From positions 1,116,001 through 1,180,000 of the forward strand of contig NC_063069.1 of the NCBI RefSeq assembly GCF_022605165.1: a stretch of DNA of 64,000 nt, read 5' to 3'. Positions 20,938 through 33,569 of the stretch are shown in pieces (the first letter of the stretch is position 1; every line of letters starts with the position of its first letter). The notes below the pieces were generated by a model. It had not been told where the DNA came from and did not search any database. It saw only the letters and a program-made list of their open reading frames with translations. The position numbers and the translations under genes were made by a program. The stretch comes from Purpureocillium takamizusanense (lineage: Eukaryota > Ascomycota > Sordariomycetes > Hypocreales > Ophiocordycipitaceae).

Positions 20938-23014
20938 CTAGGCTCCCGAGCCGTCGAGCTTATAGAGCGGTTCCAGCTTAGCGCTATGCTGGAAGAAAAT
21001 GTAGCGCCTAATGAACCACGGCAACCAAGTGCCCACCTGGTAAGAAATGTGTCGCCGGGTAGGTACGCCAAAAATGTAGTCGAGCTCTTCCAGAGTGCGT
21101 TTCCTACTTTTATCAGCAGCCGCCGTGGACCAGCAAAGGATTTGCACTTACATGGTTTCGGGTACAATGAAAAAAATCACGAAAAATGCCAAGAGGTTCA
21201 AGCCGGCATAGAGGCCAAAGGCACCAGTTGCACCAAGCTTGGCCAGAAGCGATGGAAATGTGAGGCCGAGGGCGCTGCCGACGGCGTTGTTGACGCAGAT
21301 GGTGAAGCCGGCGCCAAGCTCTCGGTGAGACAAAGGGAAGGCTTCGGAAAAGTAGATGGAAGGCAACGGTCCGATCCCTGGGGAATTTAACAATCGCCAC
21401 CAAATCTGGCACAGAGAAACCTACCTGGTCCGTAAAAGGCTGTAAAAAGATAGATGAAAAACGCAATGAGGGGAACTCGCGCCCCAGAGCTCTCCGGCAT
21501 GAGGAAGCAGAAGCCGGCCGCCAGGAGACACCAAGCCATGTTGGGGAAGGTGACCAGAAGCAAATTGCGTCGCCCAAATGTATCCATGGTATAGACAGCC
21601 GGGAAGGCAAAGACGAAAAGCACGATGCCAAAGCCCATGGAGGCGAGCAAAGAATTCAGTGCCGAATAGCCAGCCTCTGCGAAGATGGTAGAGCTATAGA
21701 AAGCCATTCTACAATAATTCGTTAGCTATGCTGATAACAATGATAGCGCTCGAAGATGACTGACATGTTGATTCCCGAAAACTGCTGGCTTATTACAATC
21801 CATGAGCTGGCCACGACAGCACGACGAAGGCGCGGGACCGTGACGAGCTCCCACGCGCGATGAAAGAAGCTCACCCCGGCAAAAGCGTCGCGCTCTTCCG
21901 CGACCTGACAGTGGGCGTAATACAGATCTCTGGCGGCTTGCATCTCGGTATTGCGCAGTCGGCAGAATGACTGGAAGGATTCGGGATACCGGCCCTTCTT
22001 CATAAGCCAGCGCGGAGACTCTGCGGTGGTGTCAGTCGTCATCTACGTGTCATCTGCCGTGACGGAAGTATATGAACACACCTGGGCAGAACCAGACAAA
22101 GATGCAGACTGGAACAGCGGGGGCAAAGGCAGCTGCAAGCTGGAACCGCCAAGCCAAGCGGCCGATGCGAAAAAAAATAAGGTTGAAGCAGTAGCCGACA
22201 AACATTCCAAACGACACCCACATCTGGAAGCTGGTGACGAGGCCACCGCGAATGCTCGCAGGGGCTACCTCGGCAGAGAACACCGGGATCGTCGAGATCT
22301 TGATACCCATGCCGAGACCCATAAACAGGCGGCAGATGAGCAGACCTTGCCAGTTTTGAGTAAAGGCTTGAGCGAGCACGGGGAAGATGCAGAAGAGACC
22401 CGTAAGGAAAACGGTACCGCGGCGGCCGATGAGGTTGTTGACAGGGTCAGCCGCCCAGGCGCTCAAGAGGCCAAAGAGCGTCGGACCAGAGTTGATGACA
22501 CCAATGAGCCAGCCATTGTGTTCGATGCCGAACTCTTGCGGGAACGAGAGATTGGCCCCGTTGGCGCCCGTGTTGTCCCAACCCTGGACGGCAGAGCCAA
22601 GGGAGCAGAGGGCGACGGTGTAGTAGAGTGCTTTGGGTAGGTGCCAGCGGTGTGTGATCTCGCGCTGTAGCCAATACCGATCATCATCGGTGAACTCGGG
22701 AATGGAGGCGATTGTGTCCGGGTGCGGGTTTTGCGCCGCGAGAGCGCCTCGGAAGAAGAGATCCTGCTTGTCGGTGAAGCCATACTCGCCGCAGAAGGCG
22801 TTTACTTGAGACCTTAGGTTCTCCTTGGAAATTCCCATGAGCGGGTTCCAAATCCTAGCAGACATGTAAGCCTCAGTGGCCAAGCAGCCGCGGTGCATAT
22901 TGGGACTCACTTGGCATTGATGTTGCGAGCATAGTTGTTGCCCGTGTCTTCGACATGGCTCAAGGCTTCGTCCTTGACGTCTTGAATGGTCTGGACATTG
23001 CCCTCCCGGTCCAT
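20938..23014 (-). CDS. MFS sugar transporter (SP family)
   Basis: Six exons (23014-22911, 22854-22082, 22020-21765, 21708-21425, 21377-21152, 21103-20938) encode 602 aa with consistent phases. Family signatures appear at the joins: [12 protein letters not shown] after TM6, [18 protein letters not shown] in TM7, [15 protein letters not shown] in TM10, and [19 protein letters not shown] after TM12. The loop 2-3 motif reads [11 protein letters not shown]. It has a hydrophilic N-terminus of about 110 residues, longer than in yeast hexose carriers and typical of fungal polyol, inositol or sugar carriers at the plasma membrane. The substrate is not predictable. A TATA-like TATATAA on the minus strand near 23172 lies about 155 bp before the start codon. 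Confidence 0.9.
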
Positions 23015-24605
23015 GATGGCGGAGATAGTGACGGTCTCACCGCAGCACCAAAGCAGGTGTCGTGACAATGCAAAAGATGAGGAGTCTAGAAGCAATGCTC
23101 GATCTGATCGCGTGAAACGATGAAGCAAGTGGGTCGAGATATGTCGTGAGTCAGAGGGATCGGCATTCGTGTTATATAGATGGTTCCGGGTCCGTACAAC
23201 GGCCTCTCCAACATGTAAAAACGCCACTGACCAGCAGTCCACGGCGTGCCGTTGGTGATGGCTGCCAGTACTATATATTTGTTGCTTCTAAGGGTCTAGT
23301 GTGACCCTCCCCCATGGGGTGATTAGCGGGTTCCACTCCCACTCAGTCGTGCACAAGGGGGTGGCCATGGTCTCACAGAGTCATGGCTCTCCCGTGTTCA
23401 CACGTACCAGGGAGCGAGCTCCTCTGCCGGTCTGGTCGTGAACGACTTGGAGATGGAAAGCCAGCCAAGGAGTCGACAAATCGCAAGCAGATGGCCCTTT
23501 CAGCCGACATAGAGCAGTTGCAGTTTGAGCTATGCCCTTCACTCGGCGTAGTTAGAAAGCAGTGTCCGAATCGCCATTGTGCCGTTCAACCGTCCGCGGG
23601 CCATAAGCAGCTTCGAGGCGCTATTGGCCATAGTGCATGCCAGCCGCGATCGACAACAGTCCACCGGCTGCCTGGGGTGGCTTGCGTCTCGGCGGACACT
23701 GCTCCGGCTTTCGAGAGCCGGCGGGTCTTGCCCTGCACAGAGATCCCCATCCTAGGATGCGGGGTGCGCAGGTGCCCTGCGTGTGTCGGAGAATGGAGCA
23801 GGCGGTTCATTGGCTGGGACGAGTTGGAGAAGACGCCGGCGTCGGTGCACGCGTGGGTTGACGGCCCCCCACTGTCTCGCATCTCGTAGGGGTCGCCCTG
23901 CGTGTCTCGCGATTCTTGCCCAAAGGCCTGCACAGGACCGGCACGGGGCCTGTACAGGCAACCCCGCACAGCCAAGATCGTGAAGGCGGGATGGATATGG
24001 ATGTGAGGCGATGTTGGTGTATCTACCTGTAGGTAGCTGTCTGGAGAAGGAAAGTGCGTACGTACTTGGTACACCAGGCAAGAGGGCACACGTGACAGCA
24101 TCCGAGGGGCAGGCCTGCGCAGGCGTCCTACCAGAGCACATGCCAGCTACGAAGTACCTCGCATCTACCTTGCAGCCGGCGGGCATCGGGCGTCGCTGCA
24201 ATGTTCCTCGCGCGTGCAGGTTGACCGTTAGCCGTCGACTTTCTGGTGCCGTTGCGACGCACGCCCACCCGAGCACAACCCTGCGTGTGCGCACTCACAC
24301 GGCCCGGCGAGGGTGGACCTCAGCCTAAGGCGTCGGCGACTATGGGAAGTTTCCATGGCTGGCCGAAGGGACCCAGCGAAGTCGCCGCATTTACATGGAG
24401 AGGGTATTGCGTGTGTGCCCCGGCCTGTATACGTATAAGACTGCCCTGCTCTGAGCTTATCTGTTATATCAAGCCTCTCGTCCTACAAGCCAGCTCTCAT
24501 GCTCCCTCCTACATCCACCTACGAGACCTTCGAATAGACTCGTCTTTCAACCCGTCTTATATTCGAGACCCGAATCGAAAACCTGAAGAATATTGAACAA
24601 GCAAG
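23015..24605. other. Divergent promoter region, sugar transporter / transaldolase
   Basis: 1.6 kb of GC-rich sequence with long overlapping frames on both strands, but without domain signatures or a convincing splice model. A TACGAAGTA motif occurs at 24148-24156 and a TATA-like TATAAG near 24435, about 170 bp before the transaldolase start. Both genes act on sugars, so shared control is conceivable. Confidence 0.45.
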
Positions 24606-25908
24606 ATGGGCAGCACAGACGCCCAGACATGGCTCGAGAAGCTCGAGGAGCAGCGTCAGTCCCGCGTCGCAGCGCCCTGCTTTTCGAGCCCTAGCTGACA
24701 GTTGAGGTCTTCAGTCAACGTCGACGTGGACTGGATGGACCCCGAGTACATCAAGAACATGCCCATCAAGCCCCACGACCAGACCAGCAACCAGCTCTGG
24801 GTCGACATTGAGCTGGGCAGCCCCTCCAACGCCGACCTCCTGGCCCAGACGGCGCGCGAGCTCAAGGACAAGGGCTGGCTCGCCATCTACACCCGCATGG
24901 TGCGCCTCCTCGCCCCGTTCAAATTCATTCATAGTTGATAATGGCAAAATGCGCTGACGAGACCAGGCCGTTCTCATGTGCAAAAAGAACATCGACCTCA
25001 TCCAGGGCCGTGTCCTCCTCCAGACGCTCCCCTCCAAGGCATACGACACACAGGCGACGCTCGAGCACGCACGCCTCTACGACGCCGAGTTTGCGCGCGC
25101 CGGCATCGGCCGTGACCGGTACTGCATCAAGATCCCGTCAACGGGCGCTGCCCTCAACGCGGCCAAGATCCTGGGCGCCGAGGGCATCCCGACGCTGGGA
25201 ACAGCGCTGTTTGGTCTCCCCCAGGCAATCGCGTGCAGCCAGGCGGGGATGCTGTACATCAGCCCCTACTTCAATGGTTAGTTCACAGATTGTTTTGTAG
25301 CCACACAAGGTGGACAAGGGAGAGAAACTTTGGCTCACCTGCTCCTTTCAACAGAGACTCGCGCACATGATGACCTTTCATTGTGGCCCGACGTCGAGGA
25401 CCCCGCTACGCAGCACCCGATGAGCGCGCGCGTCTTCCAAATCCTCGAGACGTACCGTCGATTATACAAGGAGACGGGGCGAGAGCAGCCGCTGCTGAAG
25501 AACGCGAGCTTCATCTCCGCAAAGGAGGCCATGGCGGCGGGCGAGCTCGGTTGCCACTCGGCCACCATCTCGCACACAGTGCTCAACGAGCTCGCAAAGC
25601 TCCAGTACGACGGCAAAAAGCAGCCCGGCGAGGGCGTGCCCAAGCCGGTGCACGTCTACCGCGATGCGGGCCCAACGCCCGAGCGCCTGCGCAAGCTGGC
25701 CAAGATCGATCCCCTGGCGGCGGCCAAGTGGGACGGTAAGCTGGCGAGCACGGACACTGACTATCTCGTGAACGGAGGCGCGGAGTTGACCAAGGCGATC
25801 GAGGCCGACCCCATCTCCAAGGAGCGCCTGGCGATTGCGTTGGAGCTGTTTACCGGTGGTGAGAACCGCAGCAAGGAAAAGGTCGAGAAGGCCCTGGCTG
25901 CCCTGTAG
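24606..25908 (+). CDS. Transaldolase-like enzyme
   Basis: Four exons (24606-24654, 24715-24899, 24967-25276, 25355-25908) encode 365 aa. The class I aldolase barrel is seen in QLWVDIELGSPSNADLL, the Schiff-base lysine in RYCIKIPSTG, and the strands GIPTLGTALFGLPQAIA and LYISPYFNE, the last completed across the third intron. The protein is somewhat longer than the canonical 320-335-aa pentose-phosphate transaldolase and belongs to the divergent fungal paralog type with IPSTG instead of IASTW. It should transfer a dihydroxyacetone unit between sugar phosphates, or act as a related fructose-6-phosphate aldolase. It is divergent from the sugar transporter and convergent with a bHLH gene. Confidence 0.9.
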
Positions 25909-26028
25909 ATTCTTGAGAACAGAAACGGGCTGTGACGTAGTGCGTGATAGAATAAGGTGTTGGGAATGATGCGTTCCACATTGTGATTGATGCGTTGAGA
26001 CTCTGTCCCCGTAGACAGCACGAGGCCC

Positions 26029-27130
26029 TCATATGGAGCCGCTGTAGATGTGTGCGTGGTCGCCGCCAAAAGCTCGCGGGTCGGCAATGTCCAAGTTGCC
26101 CACTCGATCGCAGGATCCGTCCTGCGCGAGCTCCATATCCGTGAGGGGCAGTCCGTAGGTCTGCACCATGGATTGTTGGGGCAGACCCTTGGTCGTAGTC
26201 GAGAAGAGGTCGCCGAAATCGGTTTGAAGGCCGGGCATGGCGAAGTCGGGCGCCGACGGGCTCCACGACGCTCCGCCCATGTGGCCCGCAGACGAGGCCG
26301 ATCCGACCGGCAGCTGCATGAGGCCCAGCGAGTTCTCGAGCTCCAGTTCGGGGGCGCCAAAAGGCTCGGGCTCCTCGAGGAGAGCGGGCTCGTCGCCGGC
26401 CGGGAGCAGGTCGTTGCCGCCGCCGGCGACCCAGTCGTCCACGCGAAGGGCTGCGACGGGACGCATGCTCCCCTGTGGGATCGCGGGGCTCTGAGCGGCA
26501 GCGACGGCGAGATCGTCGACCGGTAGGTCCCGCGGGAGGCGCACGTCGAGCCCGGCGGTGGCTCGCCAGCGGTTGAGCTCGACGAGGAGGCCGTCGCGTT
26601 CGGCCAGCAGCGCGTCGACGGTGCGGAGCGAGTGCGCGGCCTCCTGCCGCTCGGCCCTGATGAAGGTGATGCTCTCGTCGACGACGACGTGCTTGGAGAG
26701 GCGGTTGGGGTCTACCGACTGGAGCGAGGGGACGAGGGACGCGAGCGTCTGCCGTTCCGTTAGTCATGTATCATATGCGAGCCCTCTCCTCCCCCCCGTG
26801 GCCTGTATGCACTGTGGCGACTTTTCTCTGCTTCGTACGAAGTGATGTAGACGGAGACGGCCGAGGACGGAATGGGACGGGACGGACGGGCTGACGACTC
26901 ACCTGCAGCCGCTCCTTAAAGGCCTCGCGCCGGGAGCGCTCAAAGACGCGGTGGACGGCGCGGTCATCGGCCGTCCAGTTCCTGATGCGCTTCTTCTTCT
27001 TGCTGTTGCTGCCTCCGGCCTCGGCGGCGGCGACGGTGGACTTGGCGGAGGGGCCTGCAACGCCGGCAGCGGTGGCGGACTGGGTGGACGCCCGCCGGAC
27101 AGGCGGCGAGGGCTCGCCCGAGGACGACAT
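26029..27130 (-). CDS. Basic helix-loop-helix transcription factor
   Basis: Two exons (27130-26903 and 26748-26029) give 315 aa. The bHLH is split by the intron: the basic region and helix 1 read RAVHRVFERSRREAFKERLQ, and helix 2 follows after a short loop as LSKHVVVDESITFIRAE, confirming the phase-0 splice. The 154-bp intron has a GACTAACG branch point. A Lys/Arg stretch just upstream (SKKKKRIR) may be a nuclear signal. The rest is an acidic, Pro/Ser-rich tail of about 190 residues, likely an activation region. The basic region keeps the ER/SRR pattern of E-box-binding proteins. The target is unknown; it is convergent with the transaldolase gene. Confidence 0.85.
26831..26842. repeat. 12-bp palindrome CTTCGTACGAAG in bHLH intron
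   Basis: A perfect palindrome inside the bHLH intron, related to the TACGAAGTA word that recurs between genes to the right. Its role is unknown. Confidence 0.6.
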
Positions 27131-28191
27131 GAGGGGAGGTGGAGTTTCAGATGTTGCAGCAGCAGCAGTAGCAGCCGATGAAAGAGGGGGGAGGGGAGAG
27201 ATGAGATGAGATAAGATGGATGAAATCCGCGCGCGCCCGGAGCAGTCTAGTCTGGCGACAGGCGCGGCCAACAAAGTCAACGTCCCCTTGTCTGGTGTTG
27301 GTGAGGCATGAACAGGGCGCGCGGCCGCACCCCCACAACGGGTTTATCGGGTGAGGTCATTGATGGGGATTGAAATGAATGCCTGACGAACGGACGGACG
27401 GACGGGGCGGGACGGAGTGGGTAGCCCTTCTCTCTCACTCTCTCCTCTCTCTCTCTCTCACTCTGTCTCGCGCGCTGCCTTCTTCGGAGTCGACACCGGC
27501 CCGCACCAACGAAAGGGATGGAAACAATGCCGGATGGCAACTAGGTTCACGGCGGGCCAACGACGGCTTGGTCTCGCCGCGGGGCAATGGGGAAAGTTGG
27601 GGTAATACAGATAGTTACTGAACCACTAACTCAAAACGTGGGACACTCCACAAGTCCACATCACTCTGTCGTCGGATGTCGATGGGGCGGCTGGCCATCC
27701 GCGGGCAGGCATCGTGACAACCGTTGGCTGCCACATCTCAGCTGAGCTCGAAGCTACCAAATAACCTCCTATTGCCAAGCTACTACCTATTGCCCGGTCG
27801 GTACATATGTATGGGGCTTTTCAGTAGTTAGACGCGCACTCAAACGTCACACCACTCGCAGAGGACCTACAGCGCAGTGTCCGACTACCACTCACCAAGA
27901 TGGCGGAAGCAGTCTATCACGCACAGTGCAGCCGGCTGAGTCCAGGGAGCGCACTATCAAGTCATAGCTCATCGACTGATTAGCCTGTGTTTGACTTGGC
28001 GGCCAGGATTTTCCCAGGCTCGTGGTTCGGCCCCCCTTGGTCGCGTCGCTGCCACCTGGACCTTCACACATGCACGAAGCTTGCTCTCTCACGTTTGGTC
28101 TACACCCGTCCGCATGTCGTGCTTTCAAAGATCAGCCCTGCGGTTGGAATTTTCCCCCATAATAGCCTTGCTGTGCGCTGCACCCCCTTAC
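27131..28191. other. Upstream region of the bHLH gene and 3' flank of the CHAT gene
   Basis: Contains a CT-rich tract at about 27427-27466 and no supported gene. Pyrimidine tracts are common just upstream of fungal transcription starts, which fits the bHLH promoter. Confidence 0.5.
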
Positions 28192-31100
28192 CTACGTATC
28201 ATCGTGACCGGACAAAACCCATGCCCCGTGCAGCACCAGCGGCGCCCACTTATACGGAGCCCGGTTGTCCCTGCTCTCTCTCAGCCGCTTGACGACTCGC
28301 TGCAGAGCAATCGCCAGGTCAACCATCACGCCCTCCTCATGCCCCATGGCATCGTCACCCGTCGTCTCCTCCAACAGCCCCATGACCAGGTTCGCGGTGG
28401 CAAGGTTGAGCTTCCACATGGTGCCGATGACCGACGTCGCCCCCGCGCACAGGAGGGCGCTGATGATCCCGATGGGGTCCTCGGGGGCGCCCAGCGCCTC
28501 GTTGGCCGACGAGCACGCCAAGAGGGTGACGTGCGAGGCGATGATGTCGACGGCGAAAAAGTCCGACGTCGTGAAGACGTGGGAACGGCTGCCGGGCGCG
28601 TGGTGCGGCGGCCCAGGTGAGCCGCTACTACTACTGCTGCTGCTGCTGCTGCCGCCCAGCTCCAGACCCTGTTGCAGGACGTCTTTTCCCAAAATCGCAC
28701 TACCCTCGTCTAGGTCGCAGTGGCCGAGGAAGCAAACGCGATCGGCTTGCAGGGCGGACACGAAGCTTGCGTGAGTAACCTCTCTGCCCACGACGACCGT
28801 TTGTGCCCCGACCCTGCGTGCGGTGTCGCGTGTCTTTTCATAGCACTCGTCTCTGAGTTTCTCCTCGGCCTCGTTCAGCTTGTCTCCGGCAGACGAGTCT
28901 TCAGCAGCAGCAACATCCGGTTGGTCTGTCCGCTCGAACACGGCGACATAAGAGCGACTCATATCACGGGCCGTCCGCTGCCTCCCCATCTCCCGCGTCA
29001 CGCAATGCGCAAAGGACGTCATGCTCGCCGCGTACACGATGGGGTTACGCTCCAAAAGGGTCTCCTGCTTGTCCTTCCGCTTTCCAGGGCGGTTGGGCAT
29101 CACAGCCGCATGGAGCGGGATGCCTCGCAGCACGTCATCCGGACAGAAGACGAGCAGATCCCCCTCGGCAGAGAGCGTCAACAACCCCTCCACCACCTTG
29201 AACATCTCTTTGAGGAGATTGTAGCTCCTCTTGTCCGAGCCAGATAGCTTTGCCTGCTCACAGGCCGCTGCCCATTGCGTCTTCCACAAGCTCATTTCCT
29301 CCGCCGTGACGGTGGTCTTGAAGAATTTCAAACCCGCATCCGAGACGACGAATGCTGCGCAGCACCCGTCTCGAACTGTCCAGTCAACGAGCAGGATTCT
29401 CCGGCTCGCGGCGTCTGGTGATCGAGTGCTGATCTCGGTCAGGGACGCCAATGACTCCGGTCGTCCTTCACGGAGGTCCAGCACTTCTCGGAGAGGGTCC
29501 CGCAGTCTCATGGTGTCCCGGTGCGCTTGCAGCTTGTTTTGTATACGCCAAGTTTCCGCGGAATATGGGACCGACGCATCCCTCACTTGCTCCGCCAGGT
29601 TTTTCTCCTCATCCAACAGGCGTGTGAGCTCTGCATCCGCCTCAATCAAAACTCGTAGGTGGACTGGTATGTTGATGCCAAGGGCCAGCATGTCGGAGAG
29701 ACTGCGTGCTCTGGCCTTTTGCAGCCATTCCCAGGCCATCATGTCATCATTCGTCTGCTCGCTAACGTACCTGGCGACCTGCTGGAGTTGAAGCACTGAA
29801 TTGTCGCTCTGGAGAGCCTGCTTGCCTGTCACTGCCCGTTGCCGAGAAAGCAGGGAGACTTGGTTCCTTTCCGCGGTGGCGAGCTCATCTGCCTTGTTGA
29901 CCCATTTCAGCAGCATCGAGTGTGCTTCCGTGGACTGGACATTGACCGCACTCTCTTCGACATGGATGCGGAATCGATCCCACCACAAGAGCACCAGTTT
30001 CTGGCAGTAGCTCCGCTGCGTGCTCAACCGTCCAAACTTCTCAACAATCGCTAATGCATCCGTCAAGTTCTTGACGGCCAGGGAGAAGCCATCAAAGGTC
30101 TCGGTTTCAATGAGTTTCCAAAACTTCTCGCACGTCAGACCGAGCCTTGCTTTTGCCATGCCCATCTCCAGTTGATGCTCGCCTTCTTCGAACATCGCAA
30201 TCGCCGCCTCTTGGAGATCTGCCGCTGTCTTCAAAATTCGAATAGTGACTTCACGGGCTCGTTCGAAGTCATTAGCTGCGTCGAGGAAGACGAGTTCACC
30301 TTGTAGGTGATCGGCATTGCATAACAACAACTCCCCCCTGTGAAGCCTTGCCCGTCTCTCGTCCAAGGTTTCGCACAACCCTTCGATGGCGTCATATATC
30401 AACGGCCCAATGAGGTCCATCTGGGCCTCCCCACGGATTTTGCACTGCCCGATGTATGTAGCCGCAATGTCGAGAAGGCGTCGGACCTCAGCATCTCGGT
30501 GCTCCATGTCCACGGTATCGGCCACGATGCCCCGCACCTTGTCGAGCTCTGATCGAAGACAGGCAAGCTCGCGTTCGGTATCACTGACTTCCTCCTTTGT
30601 CGATATCATTTTCAGCCGTGCATCAAACGGGTCAAGGCCTTCATCAATAAAGATCTTTCGTGGCAGAGTGTCTGGTCTGCGAGAGAGACATTTGGCTGCT
30701 TTTTCGCTTTCCCCCATCTTTTTGTATTGCTGGCGCAACTTCTGCAAGACGTAGAAAATGACGTTTGGAGCATCGAGATCGGCAATGTTGTCGTAGAAGT
30801 GCTCGAGGTACTCCAAGTCCTTGGGGGTCTTGCAGACTGTGGACTGCCAGTCAAGGACATCTGCCGCATCCGGTGAAGTTTGCAGCTGCTTTGATCGGCA
30901 AAGACTTGAAAGCCGAGACCAGTCCTCGTGGACTCGCGACCGCAGTGATGCAGGCGGCGTGGCAAGCCCATGCGTATTGATCAGAACAATCGCGCGAAGG
31001 CAGCCCATTGCTGCTCTGAAGTTCCCGACGTTCTCCAGACGACGTTTTATTTCCCAAAGCTCTTCGGTATCGTGTGTGGCGGTCTTATAATTGCTTTTGT

Positions 31101-31932
31101 GCTTCAGGATGTCCACGCGAATCTCTAGAGCCCCGGTAGCATGCTGGGCGTTATCAAACAGCCGCGCCGCCGTGGCGAGCTCCCGCAGCCAACCATCGCC
31201 ACCTTCATCGCATCTGATATTATCCGCATAACACCACAGAGCTTGGGCCCGTGCGAGCTCGGGCAGCTCCTCCACCGCGAGCACGTCCTTTAGGAGCTCC
31301 GTGTTGGATATCTGGTCTGAAAAGTTGGATAGCATGGATATCTGAAAGGCATCATCGAATCTCTGTTCGACGAGCAGATGGCGTACAAGTGATGCTTGGA
31401 ACTCCGCTGAGAACGATGGAAGGTTGAAATCGGGCTGATACCCAAGCAATCGAGCATATGCTAGTAGGCTGTGGTACATAACAGCAATGGTCACCTACGA
31501 GACGGTCATCATCTACAATAGTCTGAGACCCTTTAAAATGGCATCAATGTTACTTACCATCGTCGAGCTGTCAAAATCCACTTCTGAACGCCCGAGAAGG
31601 AACATTGTGTACGTTTCGACGCTGCGGCGTAACGGGCTTTCCATCTTGACAGTTGATGCGGCACTCGCAGTAGCGCGAAGCATGTCAAAGAGAGCCAAAA
31701 TCCGAGGCTCCAGGGTATTTCTATCGACGCTAGAAAGCAGTTCCAGGAGAATGTCGTTACACTCTCCCAAGAGCCCCTGGCTGAGTTTCATGGCAGCAAT
31801 TTCGATCCTGAGGGGCGCGGTTTCGCCATGAGGGTACTCCTGGAGAGCCTCATGAAAACGCTGGCTCGCGTCCGTGTACAAGCCACGATCTCTGAGGCCC
31901 CTCGCCTCAGTGACTCTGTCGCTCATTTGCAT
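28192..31932 (-). CDS. Large helical-repeat protein with C-terminal CHAT protease-like domain
   Basis: Two exons (31932-31558 and 31494-28192) give 1,225 aa. The N-terminal 900 or so residues are alpha-helical with tetratricopeptide-like spacing (for example RGLYTDASQRFHEALQEY). The C-terminal 200 residues form a CHAT (caspase-HetF-associated-with-TPR) domain: VCFLGHCDLDEG carries the putative catalytic His (about 1050) and VTLLACSSAN the putative Cys (about 1119), followed by the conserved GATSVIGTMW segment. A Ser/Gly/Pro-rich insert with a run of nine Ser separates the His and Cys strands. CHAT proteins are peptidases in the caspase/separase clan; in fungi and bacteria several are linked to regulated cell death and pairwise activation of effectors. 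It is divergent from a beta-rich protein gene with about 500 bp between the starts. Confidence 0.88.
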
Positions 31933-32430
31933 GTCGTTTTGCCTTGGTGTTTACAAAGTTGCGGCACCTGGAACTGGTTTCCTCAAGCGAAGATCGACGT
32001 CCTTCAGTTGCTATATGGGACAGGGGACTCTTCGTTAGGCGCCCTCGCGCACGTTCCGCCTCCAGCTTCGGACTGGCCAATGATTACACGGTTCAATGGC
32101 CGCACAGGGTGACTACACCAGTCATGCCCGTTGCCACTCAGCTTTGACTATTTGTTTCAGCTGCTGCAACGCTATCTGAATTATAAGCATCGATTGGACA
32201 TCTCGTGCAACTGCCCCTGACCGCACAAGGCCCGACCCTTGTAGCTGAAAGGCAGAAAGTTGTGTGAGGCGAGCTGGAGGTCAGCCGCAGAAATGTGCAA
32301 CGTTCTCTTTTTCGACACGTCTTTTCTTTGATTGGATATTCTTAGCCTACATAAGGTAAGAACAAAGGCCCTTGTGTCCAGGCGCAGTCGTGTCCACACG
32401 TCTTCCACCTTACGAAATCTAACCGTAAAC
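31933..32430. promoter_or_regulatory. Divergent promoter, CHAT gene / beta-rich protein gene
   Basis: About 500 bp separate the two start codons. A GGTAAGAA donor-like site near 32355 suggests a 5'-UTR intron in the plus-strand transcript. No operator is recognised; co-expression of the pair is inferred from orientation only. Confidence 0.4.
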
Positions 32431-33431
32431 ATGGACAACGACTCGGAAATACACGGGGACCTACGCATAGACATGAATACTGACCCATCGTCGGAACTGT
32501 CGCGCACCATTGATCTCGAAGTGGATTACTCCGACCTTACGCTCGGCAAGACGAACAAGGGCCCAAGAGAGGTTTCGGCGGAGAAACGACGCGTGTTTCT
32601 GGAGCAAACTAGAAAGTGGCGAGTGTCTGTCGACGTCCAAAGGCTTCGACACGGCCTATACCGAAATCAAGCCGCAAGTCTGGTAGGATTTCGTTTCAAC
32701 TTTTCGAGCCCCGACATCAAGAGCCGTATAATCAGCCTGCAAGTCCGTTTCAGTTTAGTCCCAGCAAAGCAAGGCGAACAGTTCCCACAGGTCCGCATTT
32801 TGGCACCCCACGAGATTAATACGGATGCCGTGGATGCTCACCTTTCCACGAACGAGGCGCGTAAGATGGGGGTATCCATTGAGCAACCTGGCTTCGGCGT
32901 TCCGCTATTACAGGGTGGTGCGTGGCGGGAGACGGCCAAGACAGTTGATTACTTGCATACATTCCAACAACAGCTCGAGGGCGACCTTTTCACATCAGAG
33001 GATGCGAAAGACGCGGGACTGGAAGATGATAATTGCGTTGAGTGGAAGGTGTTGGAGAACGAATTGAGTAAACGTGGAGTCCCTTCAATGTTGCGGACAG
33101 CTGTTGTGTTTACGCGCCCAGCGCCCATTGTTCACGGACTCCTCGAGGTGCAAGTGAGGACAAGTTCGGACTCACCTCTGGGCACCCTCTTCTGTGGCGC
33201 CGCTTGGTCGCGGTCTAGCCCTCTCATCCTACGACAACAGACGACGGTTGGCTCGCCCTTGCCGTGTGAAAGCCGCGACTTCAGCGAATTAACGGACGAG
33301 GACTTTGGCAGACTGATAGGATACGATCCATTAACGCCGGTACGGCATCTGCATAGGCCCTGTCTCAGTCTGACACTCGCTGATGTTACCAGGAAATCAC
33401 CGTTACTTACAGACCGGACGAAGACATGTAA
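32431..33431 (+). CDS. Conserved beta-rich fungal protein of unknown function
   Basis: Two exons (32431-33339 and 33393-33431) give 315 aa. The small last exon is proposed because GTACGG...TTACCAG borders extend a strand naturally (PLTPEITVTYRPDEDM) and avoid a low-complexity tail. No signal peptide or transmembrane helix is seen. The pattern has several predicted strands (SLVGFRFNFSS, IISLQVRFSLVP, LRTAVVFTRPAP, HGLLEVQVRTS), and a WKVLENELSKRGVPSMLRTA segment resembles an unnamed family often met near fungal immune-receptor-type genes (memory-based, unverified). The ATG at 32431 (AAACATGG context) was preferred over upstream ATGs. It faces the CHAT gene and could be its partner or substrate. 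Confidence 0.65.
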
Positions 33432-33569
33432 GAGAAAACTTATATGTGGGCACATGAGGTAAGGGTGGTCTGGGCAACTATATAAACAAGTCATGGCTAC
33501 ATCAATTCTCGCGGAATGGGTTGTCCAAATCGACGCCCGGCAATGCTGGCCACGGGACGCTATATATGG

